Of a stretch of DNA of 64,000 nucleotides, positions 10,468-18,190 are shown in pieces. The notes beneath the pieces were generated by a model that ran no database searches, was not told where the DNA came from, and saw only the letters and a list, made by a program, of their open reading frames with translations. Numbering within the stretch: the first letter of the stretch is position 1; each line of letters starts with the position of its first letter. The stretch spans positions 76,101 to 140,100 of the forward strand of contig PWHV01000011.1 of the NCBI GenBank assembly GCA_003555025.1, written 5' to 3'. A program made the translations under genes and the position numbers. This DNA is from Methanomassiliicoccaceae archaeon (GTDB lineage Archaea > Thermoplasmatota > Thermoplasmata > Methanomassiliicoccales > Methanomethylophilaceae).

Positions 10468-10883
10468 CTAGCTCGCAGGGATAGCAATGACGAGTGACAG
10501 TATCACAAAGGACCAACCTCGAATGCTCCAATCAAAGGATTGGAGGCGTGCGGTCAACAACACCCCCCTCCCGAAGACGAACTTCGTGTAGCCCTCTGAG
10601 ATGAACGGGTCAAGGTCGATAGGTCACCGAGGGGAGGCCGGAGGCCACCGAAGTCAAAAATTTGTTGCGACGGGACCGCATGCCCTCGGCCGTCGAAACG
10701 GGGGTCTTATCGGATCGGCCCGATTTCATGCACATCATCCGGGCGAATAGCATGCCCAGGCCCATGTGCTGAGAGGCCGCCTCCAGTGCATCGGGTATTT
10801 CTCCGAGATGAGTTACAAGATCCTCACGGGCATAAGGAATGCGATCGCTTGCTCTACCATGTCTCAAAGGAGCCTGTGCCCGA
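10468..10883 (-). pseudogene. Degraded membrane-protein remnant
   Basis: On the minus strand two frames together look like the C-terminal part of a protein. The first reads about LVTHLGEIPDALEAASQH to GLPSVTYR. After a shift near 10620 the second continues LDPFISEGYTKFVFGRG and ends in a hydrophobic helix SFVILSLVIAIPAS before TAG at 10468-10470. No intact start or family is recognised. It lies directly downstream of the broken PH-domain gene and may have shared an operon with it. Confidence 0.35.
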
Positions 10884-11383
10884 TCATCCAATGATTCCGT
10901 CCAAGGCTCTGAGCGGGTCCTCCCGCCTGTCCGTGCCCACCAATACCCCGATCGCCGTAAACGGTGCTCAGCATGACGCCCTGATGACCGCTCATGGTGT
11001 AGGCCTTGTTACGGTGGGTAAGAAGCCGGGATCGTATGCCCCCGCCGCCGTATTACGTTATGCCGCGGTAGCCTACCGTACTGACGGAGGCGATCTCACT
11101 GGCGAATATACGCCTTTTTATGAGGGGGCGGCAGTCGATCAGCAAACCATCCTCATCGACGGTGACGGCCGTCCTGTTGTGGAGAAGCAGCGCGTGGGCG
11201 GCTATGCCGACAATGGCAGTCATGAGTGTCAGACCCAGCCCGGGAGGGGGTGGCCGCTCACCTTGATGTCGAATCCCGATCGATTACAGGCATCAAGACC
11301 GCCATCATCGCCAGGAATCCGCAGACCAAATGGATGAAAGGCGGTTTCTCATTCTGTATCACTTGGAATACGATTCTGCCCAT
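10884..11383 (-). pseudogene. Broken bacterial-PH-domain membrane protein
   Basis: The minus strand from ATG at 11383 encodes MGRIVFQVIQNEKPPF and a hydrophobic helix FIHLVCGFLAMMAVLMPV, then in another frame GFDIKVSGHPLPG, then in a third LGLTLMTAIVGIAAHALLL followed by VTVDEDGLLIDCRPLIKRRI and FASEIASVSTVGYRGI. This is the two-helix plus PH-domain plan of bPH-type membrane proteins. An in-frame TAA at 11053-11055 interrupts it, then AYTMSGHQGVMLSTVYGDR follows, and one more shift leads to VLVGTDRREDPLRALDGIIG and TGA at 10884. At least three frameshifts and one nonsense codon mean it is dead. Confidence 0.65.
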
Positions 11384-11530
11384 GCCGCCTTTTCGTCAAA
11401 CGCATATAACAACCCGCGTCCAAGGCCGTGGCGAAGAATGGGACCATAACGACCCGACGGAGGGACAGTTACAAGAATATGGAAGGGTAAAGCGTTGAAG
11501 TGGTTTGGTCACTGCGGAAGCAGATCTGTC

Positions 11531-11692
11531 CTAGAACCTGTCACGTCGCGGGGGGGCGTGCTTCTTGAAGCAGTCCCTGCAATAGACGGGCTTGCCCTGG
11601 GTAGGCTTGAAGGGCACTTCGCACTCCTGATTGCAGTCAGTGCATGTGGCCTTGTGGAACTCCCTAGGGGGTCTATCCCTGTCAAAAGACAT
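11531..11692 (-). CDS. 53-residue CxxC zinc-binding protein
   Basis: A small intact gene below most length cut-offs. The product reads MSFDRDRPPREFHKATCTDC, then NQECEVPFKPTQGKPVYCRD and CFKKHAPPRRDRF. Two CxxC knuckles (CTDC and CRDC) about 20 residues apart, with the ECEVPFKPTxGxPVYCRDC core, match a zinc-ribbon family common in archaea and some bacteria (CxxC-x17-CxxC type). Such proteins are presumed to bind zinc and possibly nucleic acid; the role is unknown. A minus-strand TATA-like TCTTATAAGA lies about 20-30 bases before the ATG, so the transcript is nearly leaderless. It is one of the few intact genes in the decayed island. Confidence 0.8.
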   Translation of the reverse strand: MSFDRDRPPREFHKATCTDCNQECEVPFKPTQGKPVYCRDCFKKHAPPRRDRF

Positions 11693-11858
11693 CTTTTTCT
11701 CATCTCCTTTTCTTATAAGATCGATTCCCGTTTTCTACGCCCAACTCAACCAATATCTTGTTCTCAGGGATATGACCAGGCTATAGTCTTCCGTATGACC
11801 AATCTGTAGGGTGACTCAGCGCTCTACTATATTAACGGTTGTATGCTATACCGACCGT

Positions 11859-11890
11859 AAACGCTGTCATGCGGGTTATTGACAGCGTTT
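11859..11890. repeat. Perfect 11-bp inverted repeat with 10-base spacer
   Basis: AAACGCTGTCA at 11859-11869 and its exact reverse complement TGACAGCGTTT at 11880-11890 flank a 10-base spacer. It lies about 35 bases from the terminal repeat of an IS remnant and about 170 bases upstream of the small zinc-protein gene. It could be an operator, a recombinase site or a hairpin; the sequence alone does not decide. Confidence 0.6.
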
Positions 11891-11925
11891 CCTAGTATTT
11901 GCACACATTACGAATGTCTATGAAA

Positions 11926-12320
11926 CCCGGGTTAGACACATAACGCGTTTTCAACCTCGCATCCGCTGAGGCTAGGCGCCTTCAACGAGCGTGCCGCGTT
12001 CTCAGTCACGTCCGTTACGCCTCGAATCGCTACAGGATTAAATGTCCGGGCGCCTTCGGCGCCGGGACGGGCGGTCCTTTGCCCCTGAGACGTCAGGGGT
12101 CTGAAATCGTTGAAATGTGCATTTTGATCCGTCCTCCCTTCTTCATCACCGTAATTGAGAACGAACCCAGCCCCTCCACCGGCGTTTCCGCCTTCATGGT
12201 GCTGAACTCCGGGCATAGGAACGTACCATGGAAAGTCGGGGAGGGAATTAGTGACACCAGGATTCGATCCTCGATCTCATCCACGGAGATGCACCGGGCG
12301 GCCGCGCTGCCAGAGCAGCC
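11926..12320 (-). mobile_element. Remnant of the 3' end of an IS1634/IS4-like element
   Basis: CCCGGGTTAGACACATAA at 11926-11943 resembles the terminal repeat of the element at 60.9-62.6 kb (CCCGGGTTCGACACTTAG). Inward, shared blocks include CCTCGCATCCGCTGAGG and a GTCCGGGCGCCTTCGGCGCC hairpin followed by GGCGGTCCT, as in the other copy. Further in, the minus strand encodes VDEIEDRILVSL and FLCPEFSTMKAETPVEGLGSFSITVMK, matching the transposase C-terminus (IDAIKGRILVSFL, FLYPEFKRKTAESLVEDLSSFSLTVVK). Similarity fades near 12320, where a frame-shifted WRPARCTS-like stretch is seen. Only the 3' end remains. Confidence 0.75.
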
Positions 12321-12556
12321 CCTCTCGGGCCGAGAGTCACAGCATCCTCATGGTCCCCTGCCGTGACAGTCAGCCAGATGGTATCGAAGGTCTTTATCCG
12401 ACGAACTCGCAATGGCCAGAGGGGATGAGGTCCAAACCATCATGAAAGCAGGATGCAACCACGGTCATCGCCAGGGCGGCATAAGAATAATGATGAAAAA
12501 TAGGTCCGGCCGAGCGTCTCGCTCCCTTCGTATCATGGCGGATGCTACAATAAACT

Positions 12557-12592
12557 CTTATACTGAAAAAGTATTTCAAATTTAATTGAAAT
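12557..12592 (+). promoter_or_regulatory. TATA box with overlapping dyad operator
   Basis: A TATA-like CTTATACT at 12557-12564 is followed by the palindrome ATTTCAA-ATTTAA-TTGAAAT at 12573-12592, placed where transcription would begin. A nearly identical arrangement occurs at 14011-14054. The next intact gene downstream is the thioredoxin-like gene about 180 bases on. The geometry suits a repressor that blocks initiation, for example an ArsR-type regulator; that identity is inferred. Confidence 0.5.
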
Positions 12593-12773
12593 CATCTAAG
12601 CGAACATGGCGCCAGTCGAAAACGTTAGGCCGCAGCGTGGCCGAAGAAGGCCCCGTCCCTCGCCCGGGAAATCGTAGCCTGGAAGGGGCGGCATTCTTCA
12701 GCGCTAACCGGTCCAGGGGGCCGTGTTGGCGGATTAAGTACCAGGTACATCGATCACGAGAGGAGGCGATAAC

Positions 12774-13016
12774 ATCAAGATAGAGATATTGGGGACCGGA
12801 TGCGCGAAATGCAAGAAGCTGTACAAACTCGTCGAAAAGGCGGTGCAGGAGCTGGGCGTTGAGGCGGACGTGGTAAAGGTCGAGGACATCGAGGCCATGC
12901 TGGAGCGCGGTGTGATGATCACACCCTCTCTGTTCATAGACGGCGAAGAGGTCAGCGGCGGACGCATACCGGGGAAGGACGAGCTCAAAGAGCTCATCTC
13001 TGCGGCGAAAGCATGA
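12774..13016 (+). CDS. Small thioredoxin-like protein (redox-active disulfide protein 2 type)
   Basis: An 80-residue thioredoxin/glutaredoxin-fold protein of the MTH895/TIGR00412 kind. After the first strand IKIEILG comes TGCAKCKKL with the redox CAKC motif, then helix LVEKAVQELG, the cis-proline block ITPSLFIDGEEVSGGRIP and a final helix. Homologues are dithiol oxidoreductases often near ArsR regulators and permeases. The start is odd: a perfect AGGAGG (12761-12766) sits seven bases before ATC at 12774, where homologues begin, and there is no ATG. The next possible start is TTG at 12789, which would remove most of the first strand and lie 22 bases from the Shine-Dalgarno site. Confidence 0.75.
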   Translation: MKIEILGTGCAKCKKLYKLVEKAVQELGVEADVVKVEDIEAMLERGVMITPSLFIDGEEVSGGRIPGKDELKELISAAKA

Positions 13017-13475
13017 TCTCAAGCCTGGCGAACCCCCTCCGCTCCTGCGATGGTGCCGTGATAGGGCTCATGGTCCATACATGCTCAGAACCATGCAGCT
13101 CGGACGGCGGCGACGTGTTGACCACAGGGCGATCGCGGCCGTGGAAAGCCTTCACTGGCTCCCTGGTCGGCCCCTGGCAGGCGTCTCCGCATCGGAATGG
13201 CGCGGAACGCCAAGCGGAGGCATGATGTCGGTGATGTACGGCTGTGAATATAGGAGCTCGCATAATGATAGCCGATTCCAGGAACAGGGGCTTTCTGTCA
13301 CGTGCCGGCAAAAGGCAAGGTTTAGGCGGATCACGACCCGGCGAGGGGCCGCGCCGATGCCATTCGATGTAAGAACAAATTCCCCGCACACCGACTCATA
13401 CGCAGGTCAGGACCGATGGCCGGCCGAGTCCGTGATGTTGGATAAGCGAAGATAAAGGATTGAAGGAGGAAAAGC
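13017..13475. other. Spacer without a recognisable gene
   Basis: About 460 bases with several short overlapping open frames on both strands, none with a recognisable motif or a supported start. It sits in the decayed island and may be the remains of a gene that followed the thioredoxin-like one. Confidence 0.4.
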
Positions 13476-13808
13476 ATGACCAGCAAGGTAATGGTGCACA
13501 TGAACATTTGTGACAAGGTCAGCACCGTCACAGTAACCACCAATGAGAACGACAACTATGATGTGAGCGTCGCCAGTTCCTGTGCCAATGTAAAGGACTA
13601 CGTGGAAGAGCTGAAGGATCTGACATTGGTGGACTTGACGGACAAGATGAACGGCAGGGTGTTGGACAGGTTCCGGACGGTGAAGATGAGCGCCAATTGC
13701 GCCGTGCCTTCCGGCGTTCTGACCGCCGCCTGGATAGAGGCGGGGCTTATCGCCAAATCGCGGGCCAGGGAGAAGGGGAGCAACGTCATAGAGTTCCTTC
13801 AAGACTGA
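13476..13808 (+). CDS. DUF6951-like conserved archaeal protein
   Basis: A 110-residue soluble protein. Visible features are an N-terminal beta hairpin with Cys (VHMNICDKVSTVTVTT), a second Cys in SVASSCANVKDYVEEL, and a third in the block SANCAVPSGVLTAAWIEAGL near residues 72-91. The pattern Cys, SxC, and CxVPSGxLxAxxxExGL matches my recollection of the DUF6951 family in methanogens; the family number should be confirmed. No function is known, though conserved cysteines suggest metal binding or redox chemistry. A good Shine-Dalgarno site GGAGGAAAA lies seven bases before the ATG. Confidence 0.7.
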   Translation: MTSKVMVHMNICDKVSTVTVTTNENDNYDVSVASSCANVKDYVEELKDLTLVDLTDKMNGRVLDRFRTVKMSANCAVPSGVLTAAWIEAGLIAKSRAREKGSNVIEFLQD

Positions 13809-14010
13809 CATGGGGGGCGGCCGTTCCATATGATTTTGGCAGCGAGTCCTGGCCTTTGGAGCGGATGAAAGGGATGCATGATGGGGCCGTCCTCGGACCT
13901 GAGCCATCATTGAAAGGCCCTCAGACATCGGCGTACCATGTTCGTGAAATCCAAAATATATCCGTTTAAAGATGCTGATGCATGGGCGCCAAGGCTCAGC
14001 CGATAGGCAT

Positions 14011-14054
14011 TTTTATATAACATGCAATCAATTCCATTTCAAAATAGTTTGAAA
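14011..14054 (+). promoter_or_regulatory. TATA box with overlapping TTTCAAA/TTTGAAA dyad
   Basis: TTTTATATAA at 14011-14020 is followed by the perfect palindrome TTTCAAA-ATAG-TTTGAAA at 14037-14054, over the expected start of transcription. It resembles the site at 12573-12592, so one regulator probably controls both promoters. Confidence 0.55.
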
Positions 14055-14083
14055 CACTTTGGGTCAAGAACAGAACAAGGACT

Positions 14084-14277
14084 ATGAGTGAAGGCATTGA
14101 GCACGAAGAAGCACGCATGATCTGTGATATCAGCACATATTTACAGACTCATTGGATGATGACTCCTGCACCGGTCACGGTCTGTGGGAATCAAGAATGC
14201 TTGCTGAGACCATCCCGCTGATAGCTGAAGAACTCAACCTGTGCGAACCCAGCGGAAACGCCATAAACGGAATGTGA
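14084..14277 (+). pseudogene. Short frame-broken gene after the dyad promoter
   Basis: From ATG at 14084 the frame encodes MSEGIEHEEARMICDISTYL before losing sense; a second frame supplies DDDSCTGHGLWESRMLAETI followed by PLIAEELNLCEPSGNAINGM up to TGA at 14277. Joined, these would make a protein of about 64 residues with three cysteines. The break is near 14155. No family is recognised; it could also be two unrelated short peptides. Confidence 0.4.
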
Positions 14278-14302
14278 GGAACACAACGAGGAGAGATCGA
14301 GC

Positions 14303-14557
14303 ATGTTGAACGAAAGAGAGAAGGAGATCGCTGCGATAGCCGCCTCAGTGGCCGGTCACTGCCAACCTTGCCTTGAGCACCATCTCAGCAAGGCAAGGGA
14401 CCTTGGAATCGAGAACGAGGAGATAGAGAAGATCTATAAGATAGCGGGTACGGTCAGCGACAAAGGTGACGAGAGGATGATGGAGTTCGCTCTGAACGCT
14501 CTGAAGAATCACAACGAAATTCCAGTTTGCGGATGCGATCCCGGTTGCGACTGTTGA
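14303..14557 (+). CDS. Carboxymuconolactone decarboxylase/AhpD-like protein with Cys-rich tail
   Basis: An 84-residue helical protein. The segment AGHCQPCLEHHLSKARDLG carries the CxxCxxxH motif of the AhpD/CMD fold, in which the two cysteines act as a redox pair or proton relay. The length suits a single CMD repeat. The last ten residues, VCGCDPGCDC, hold four cysteines and look like an added metal-binding tail. It lies 26 bases after the broken short gene and is probably under the TTTCAAA/TTTGAAA promoter at 14011. The substrate is unknown; a thiol stress or metalloid role is an inference from its setting. Confidence 0.8.
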   Translation: MLNEREKEIAAIAASVAGHCQPCLEHHLSKARDLGIENEEIEKIYKIAGTVSDKGDERMMEFALNALKNHNEIPVCGCDPGCDC

Positions 14558-14763
14558 GACATAGGAGGAACTCTGGCATTGCTCCATTTTGGAGCCTCAA
14601 ACAACTTTCATCACCCTTGTCTGTTCCTAAATTCGTTCTTCCATTGACGTTTAGGCCTGTACGGCGGATGGTCGTGAGCGAAAATGTCCTATGGGTCACA
14701 TCCCCACGTCGCTCGTCCGATAATCAGAAAGTATTATCTTGCTCCCCGTAGAATGGACTGACC

Positions 14764-14958
14764 ATGGCATGGAAACCGATATTCTGCGAGAAGCTCTGCC
14801 CGGTCTGCAAGAAGGCAAGGGCTGGAGACCCGAAAGCCGTGCAGTCCCAGAGGAAGCAACTCGCCAAGTTCGGGCCCGAAGGATGCATGTTCGGAAGGGC
14901 GCGGACGAAATACTACGGCGTCACCCCCGACAAGCCAGTGCCTCCTGAGAAGAGATGA
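14764..14958 (+). CDS. Small CxxC protein upstream of Pcc1
   Basis: A 64-residue basic protein beginning MAWKPIFCEKLCPVCKKARAG, with cysteines at FCEKLCPVC (CxxxCxxC) and one more in PEGCMFGR. The arrangement suggests a zinc or cluster site, but no family is recognised. A TATA-like GTATTATC at about 14729 implies a near-leaderless transcript. Its stop overlaps the Pcc1 start as ATGA, so the two are translationally coupled and may work together. Confidence 0.65.
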   Translation: MAWKPIFCEKLCPVCKKARAGDPKAVQSQRKQLAKFGPEGCMFGRARTKYYGVTPDKPVPPEKR

Positions 14959-15188
14959 TTGCTCCAAGGCGTTATTCCTTGGAGATAATGGTGCATTGTC
15001 CCGAGGGCCGTAGAGCGCAAACGTTGTCGGAATCCTTGGGCCCTGACAACGAAGGCTATGTCGAGGGGATCAGAGAGGGCGAATGGCTCATCTTCCGCAT
15101 GTCTGCCGTCGATGCCGGAACGCTCAAGCAGAGCGCCGATGACCTGTTGTCCTGCCTGAAGGTCGCTGACGAGGTCTCATCCCTTTGA
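14955..15188 (+). CDS. pcc1: KEOPS complex subunit Pcc1
   Basis: A 77-residue protein that is full length for archaeal Pcc1, the dimerising subunit of KEOPS, which attaches threonylcarbamoyl to A37 of ANN-decoding tRNAs. Signature parts are the strand YSLEIMVHCPEGRRAQTLSE, central EGIREGEWLIFRMSAVDAGTLKQSADDLLSCLKVAD. The gene overlaps the small CxxC gene by four bases, and its 3' end overlaps convergent tgtA by 12. The window also holds a t6A methylthiotransferase that acts on the KEOPS product. Confidence 0.85.
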   Translation: MIAPRRYSLEIMVHCPEGRRAQTLSESLGPDNEGYVEGIREGEWLIFRMSAVDAGTLKQSADDLLSCLKVADEVSSL

Positions 15189-17090
15189 TGGAACACCGTC
15201 ACGGGTCTTGACGGCCACGCCCTTGCTGAATGCCAGCATCTCGTCCATGGTCATCATCGCCCTCCCCACGGCCACCAGCTCGTCGTCGGCCGAGACCACC
15301 ATCACCTCGTCCATGGGCCTCGTCTCCGGGTCGCAGTCGGAGACGAAGGCGCAGAACACGTTCCTACCCTCGCGGTTGAAGGGCACCGCATCGTCCATCA
15401 CCGTGACCCTCATCGTCGGCGCCTCGAGGCCACCGATGAGCTTGGCGGCGCCTTCGGGCCTCAGGGTGTAGAAGCCGTCGGAGGCGCGCATCGACAGGAC
15501 GTGCTCGCCCGCGACCAGTACATTGCGGATCTTCCCCGTCTTCCGGGACACGACCAGCTCCAGCGGCCCATCGAGGAGCAGCGAGGCGGCCTCGTCTCCG
15601 AACTGATACCTGGCAACGGCGACCGCCCGCAGGGCGTTCACGTCGTAATCGCCGCCCGCGGGGATCTTGCCGCTGCGCGCCAGCCCGTGGGCGGCCACGA
15701 AGCTCTCCATCCCCGCGTCCGCCGATGTCTCGGCGTCGCCGTCGCTGAGGCCGGGGAACAACGACTGCGCCAGCGGATAGATCTCATCGAGCTCGGGCGG
15801 GACGGCGCCGAAGACGGTCCTCACCAAGGGCAGCGCCCCTTGTGAAAGCAAGGACTGGAAATCCTCGCCTTGGTAACGGCCGTGGGGCTTGCCCCGCTCC
15901 TCCAACTGGACGTATTCCGCGAACGGAGGCTGGTAGCGGTGCCGTGACCGTTGATGATAGCGTTGGAACACAGGACGCCCCAAGGTCTCCGGGCCGGTGT
16001 AGAACATCGCCCCGTCGCGGCTGAGGGGCTCGTGCCTCTCCAGGAAATCGGCGTGGTCGCCGACGCGGCGCAGCCCGTCCAAGAGGGCGGGGTGGGCGCG
16101 GCAGCGCGACTCCGTCAGCTCCCACAGCGTCCCCTCCGATATGGCCCTTCTCACCCGTGCCATCTCCTTCTTCAGCTCGTAGAGGTTGTGGCGCGCGATG
16201 ACAGCCCCCCTCTCTTTGGAGGGCAGCCCCCGTAGCGACTCCAGGTCGTGGACGCCGCAGGCGGGGCAGTCGCATTCGAGACCGTGCATGTCCTGTAGCC
16301 GAGCGGTGCCGTCGACGAACATCAAGCGGTCGTCGCGGGCGAACTTGGCATAGGAGGCGGAATCGAACATGTCGCATCCCAGCAGCGTGGCCAGAGCGAT
16401 CAGCATGGGGTGCCCGGCGCCGAAAAGATGCACCGGCCTCGCCGGGGACATCCCTTTCTTCGAGGACACGATGACGTCCACCAGCTCGCGGTAGCGGTAC
16501 TGCTCCATCAGCGGCACCACCCCGCCGATGGGGTGCACGTCAACTTCCATGGCGGCCATGGAGCTGCCGCAGTCCTCTCTGAGGCGAGGGTACACCGACC
16601 CCTGCACGACGCCGGCGAGCATCATGTCCCCCTTCATGGCGGCGGCCTCCTCCGTCCGTTGCAAAGTAATCTCGACGGAGGCGGCGGTCTGCTCTTCGGT
16701 CCAATACGGTTCGGCGAAGATGTCAAGCACGGTGCCTATGTCGCTTCCCACCGACCTCTGGAATCCGATGATCTCTTCGTTACTGACCTCGACCTCGCCG
16801 TACATGTGCGATTGGAAGGTGCCGGAGTCGGTCATGACCACACCCGGGTAGTCAAGGAGACCGTGCAGGCCTTCGGCCAGCGCTCTCTCCCTCAGCGTCT
16901 CGCTGTTGCGTATTATGTACGAGTTGGTTATCAGACCTTTGAAACCGAAGTGATGGTAGAGCTCGGAGGGGCTGACGGTCGCCAGCTTGGGATTGATCAC
17001 TGGCAGCAGAGCGGGGGTCTCGAGCTTGGCCCTGGGGGTGTGCAGCACGCCTATACGGGCCAGCCCGTCCCGCTTGACGATCTCGAACAT
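15177..17090 (-). CDS. tgtA: Archaeosine tRNA-ribosyltransferase (TgtA) with C-terminal PUA domain
   Basis: A 637-residue enzyme that exchanges guanine 15 of archaeal tRNAs for preQ0, the first step to archaeosine. The N-terminal TIM barrel has the nucleophile/acid regions VMTDSGTFQSHMYGEVEVSN and DMFDSASYAKFARDDRLMFVDG, with a zinc site in LECDCPACGVH. The C-terminal part includes the C1/C2 and PUA domains (NVLVAGEHVLSMRASDGFYTLRPEGAAKLI). I choose the Met opening MFEIVKRDG at 17090 because a minus-strand TATA-like TTTATATAGG lies about 25 bases away, making the mRNA leaderless; a Met four codons earlier would lie at or before the transcription start. Confidence 0.93.
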   Translation of the reverse strand: MFEIVKRDGLARIGVLHTPRAKLETPALLPVINPKLATVSPSELYHHFGFKGLITNSYIIRNSETLRERALAEGLHGLLDYPGVVMTDSGTFQSHMYGEVEVSNEEIIGFQRSVGSDIGTVLDIFAEPYWTEEQTAASVEITLQRTEEAAAMKGDMMLAGVVQGSVYPRLREDCGSSMAAMEVDVHPIGGVVPLMEQYRYRELVDVIVSSKKGMSPARPVHLFGAGHPMLIALATLLGCDMFDSASYAKFARDDRLMFVDGTARLQDMHGLECDCPACGVHDLESLRGLPSKERGAVIARHNLYELKKEMARVRRAISEGTLWELTESRCRAHPALLDGLRRVGDHADFLERHEPLSRDGAMFYTGPETLGRPVFQRYHQRSRHRYQPPFAEYVQLEERGKPHGRYQGEDFQSLLSQGALPLVRTVFGAVPPELDEIYPLAQSLFPGLSDGDAETSADAGMESFVAAHGLARSGKIPAGGDYDVNALRAVAVARYQFGDEAASLLLDGPLELVVSRKTGKIRNVLVAGEHVLSMRASDGFYTLRPEGAAKLIGGLEAPTMRVTVMDDAVPFNREGRNVFCAFVSDCDPETRPMDEVMVVSADDELVAVGRAMMTMDEMLAFSKGVAVKTRDGVPSKG

Positions 17091-17143
17091 CGATGTCCCC
17101 ATCGGCTAACCTATATAAATGGTGATAGCCGCAGGGGCTTAGC

Positions 17144-17554
17144 TCAGTTGTCGCGGGCGTCCGCCAAGGCCTTGGATATGGCGTTCTTGAGGACGATGTC
17201 GGGTATGTCCTCGATGATGCATCGGTTCCAGTCCAACGGGTCGCGCTCCTCCTCGTCGACGCCGCAGCCGCCGGAGCCGCAGGCGCCGCTGCAGGTGCCG
17301 CAGTCCTTGGATGAGGGTATGACCAGGTCCAGGCCTTCTAGCACCTCCGCCACGGCCCTTCCGTTTATGAGGACCTCGTTGCTCTCTTCGGAGTCGTCGG
17401 GCAGCTCGGTCTCCCGCAGGCGGATGCTGACCCCCGCGTACTTCACCTCGCCCACCAAGGAGCCCAGGTACTCACTGAAGTCGTAGACGTCCCGACGGCT
17501 CTCCTCGAAGGGCCGGTCCAAGGAGTATTTGCGACGGTACTCGATGTCCAACAT
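17144..17554 (-). CDS. DUF2703-like thioredoxin-fold protein
   Basis: A protein of about 136 residues starting MLDIEYRRKYSLDRPFEESR. The order of an N-terminal strand, a helix, IRLRETELPDDSEESNEVLINGRAVAEVLEGL, a Cys cluster CGTCSGACGSGGCG near residue 85-98, and a final IPDIVLKNAISKALAD helix fits the DUF2703 plan, although the first Cys pair usual after strand 1 is missing. Function is unknown; a metal or thiol role is plausible. The longer open frame starts at a TTG close to a TATA-like element, so the ATG at 17554 is preferred. It is divergent from pth2. Confidence 0.6.
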   Translation of the reverse strand: MLDIEYRRKYSLDRPFEESRRDVYDFSEYLGSLVGEVKYAGVSIRLRETELPDDSEESNEVLINGRAVAEVLEGLDLVIPSSKDCGTCSGACGSGGCGVDEEERDPLDWNRCIIEDIPDIVLKNAISKALADARDN

Positions 17555-17635
17555 GGGGATGGATTCCCCGCCACGGTAGAAAAATCCTTCCAAGCTACGA
17601 TAATCTTTTAACGTCAGCGGCGCTCAGGCATTCAG

Positions 17636-18001
17636 ATGAGCAGCTCCTACGGCCACAAGATGATCATCGCCGTGCGCGACGACCTCAAGCTCTCCAAAGG
17701 CAAGACCGCCGTGCAGGTCGCTCATGCATCGGTCAACTGCGCCCTCGCATCCAGCAAGAACGACAAGAAACGATTCAAGGCCTGGCATGATGAGGGGCAG
17801 AAGAAGGTCACGCTCCGTCTCAAGGACCTGCAACAACTGTACGAGCTCAAGTCCAAGGTGGAGGCGGCAGGGGTAACAACTTCGGTGATCAGTGACGCGG
17901 GCCATACGGAGGTGGAGCCCGGTACCGTCACCTGCATCGGCGTTGGGCCCGCGGACGAAAGGCTCATCGACCGATTGACGGGCGACCTCAAGCTGATGTG
18001 A
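17636..18001 (+). CDS. pth2: Peptidyl-tRNA hydrolase, archaeal/eukaryotic type (Pth2)
   Basis: A 121-residue full-length Pth2, which frees tRNA from peptidyl-tRNA dropped by the ribosome. Typical blocks are KMIIAVRDDLKLSKGKTAVQVAHAS with the catalytic Lys and His region, WHDEGQKKVTLRL, SVISDAGHTEVEPGTVTCIGVGPA and the C-terminal IDRLTGDLKLM. A TATA-like TCTTTTAACG about 28 bases upstream gives a near-leaderless start. Confidence 0.95.
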   Translation: MSSSYGHKMIIAVRDDLKLSKGKTAVQVAHASVNCALASSKNDKKRFKAWHDEGQKKVTLRLKDLQQLYELKSKVEAAGVTTSVISDAGHTEVEPGTVTCIGVGPADERLIDRLTGDLKLM

Positions 18002-18190
18002 AGTGCCGTGCTACCCGTTCCCGCCGTCCACGACCAATACCGAGCCGGACCCTTTGGATTGGCCCCCCTGGGCTGGAAAAGATTTTAATAGTATCTCAAG
18101 TTAGACCATCAGGGTTGAATCGGTTCAAAAAACCATCAACCTTTAATACAACAATACGAATCGCAGAACGCTTCAGATAGAGGTGAAATA

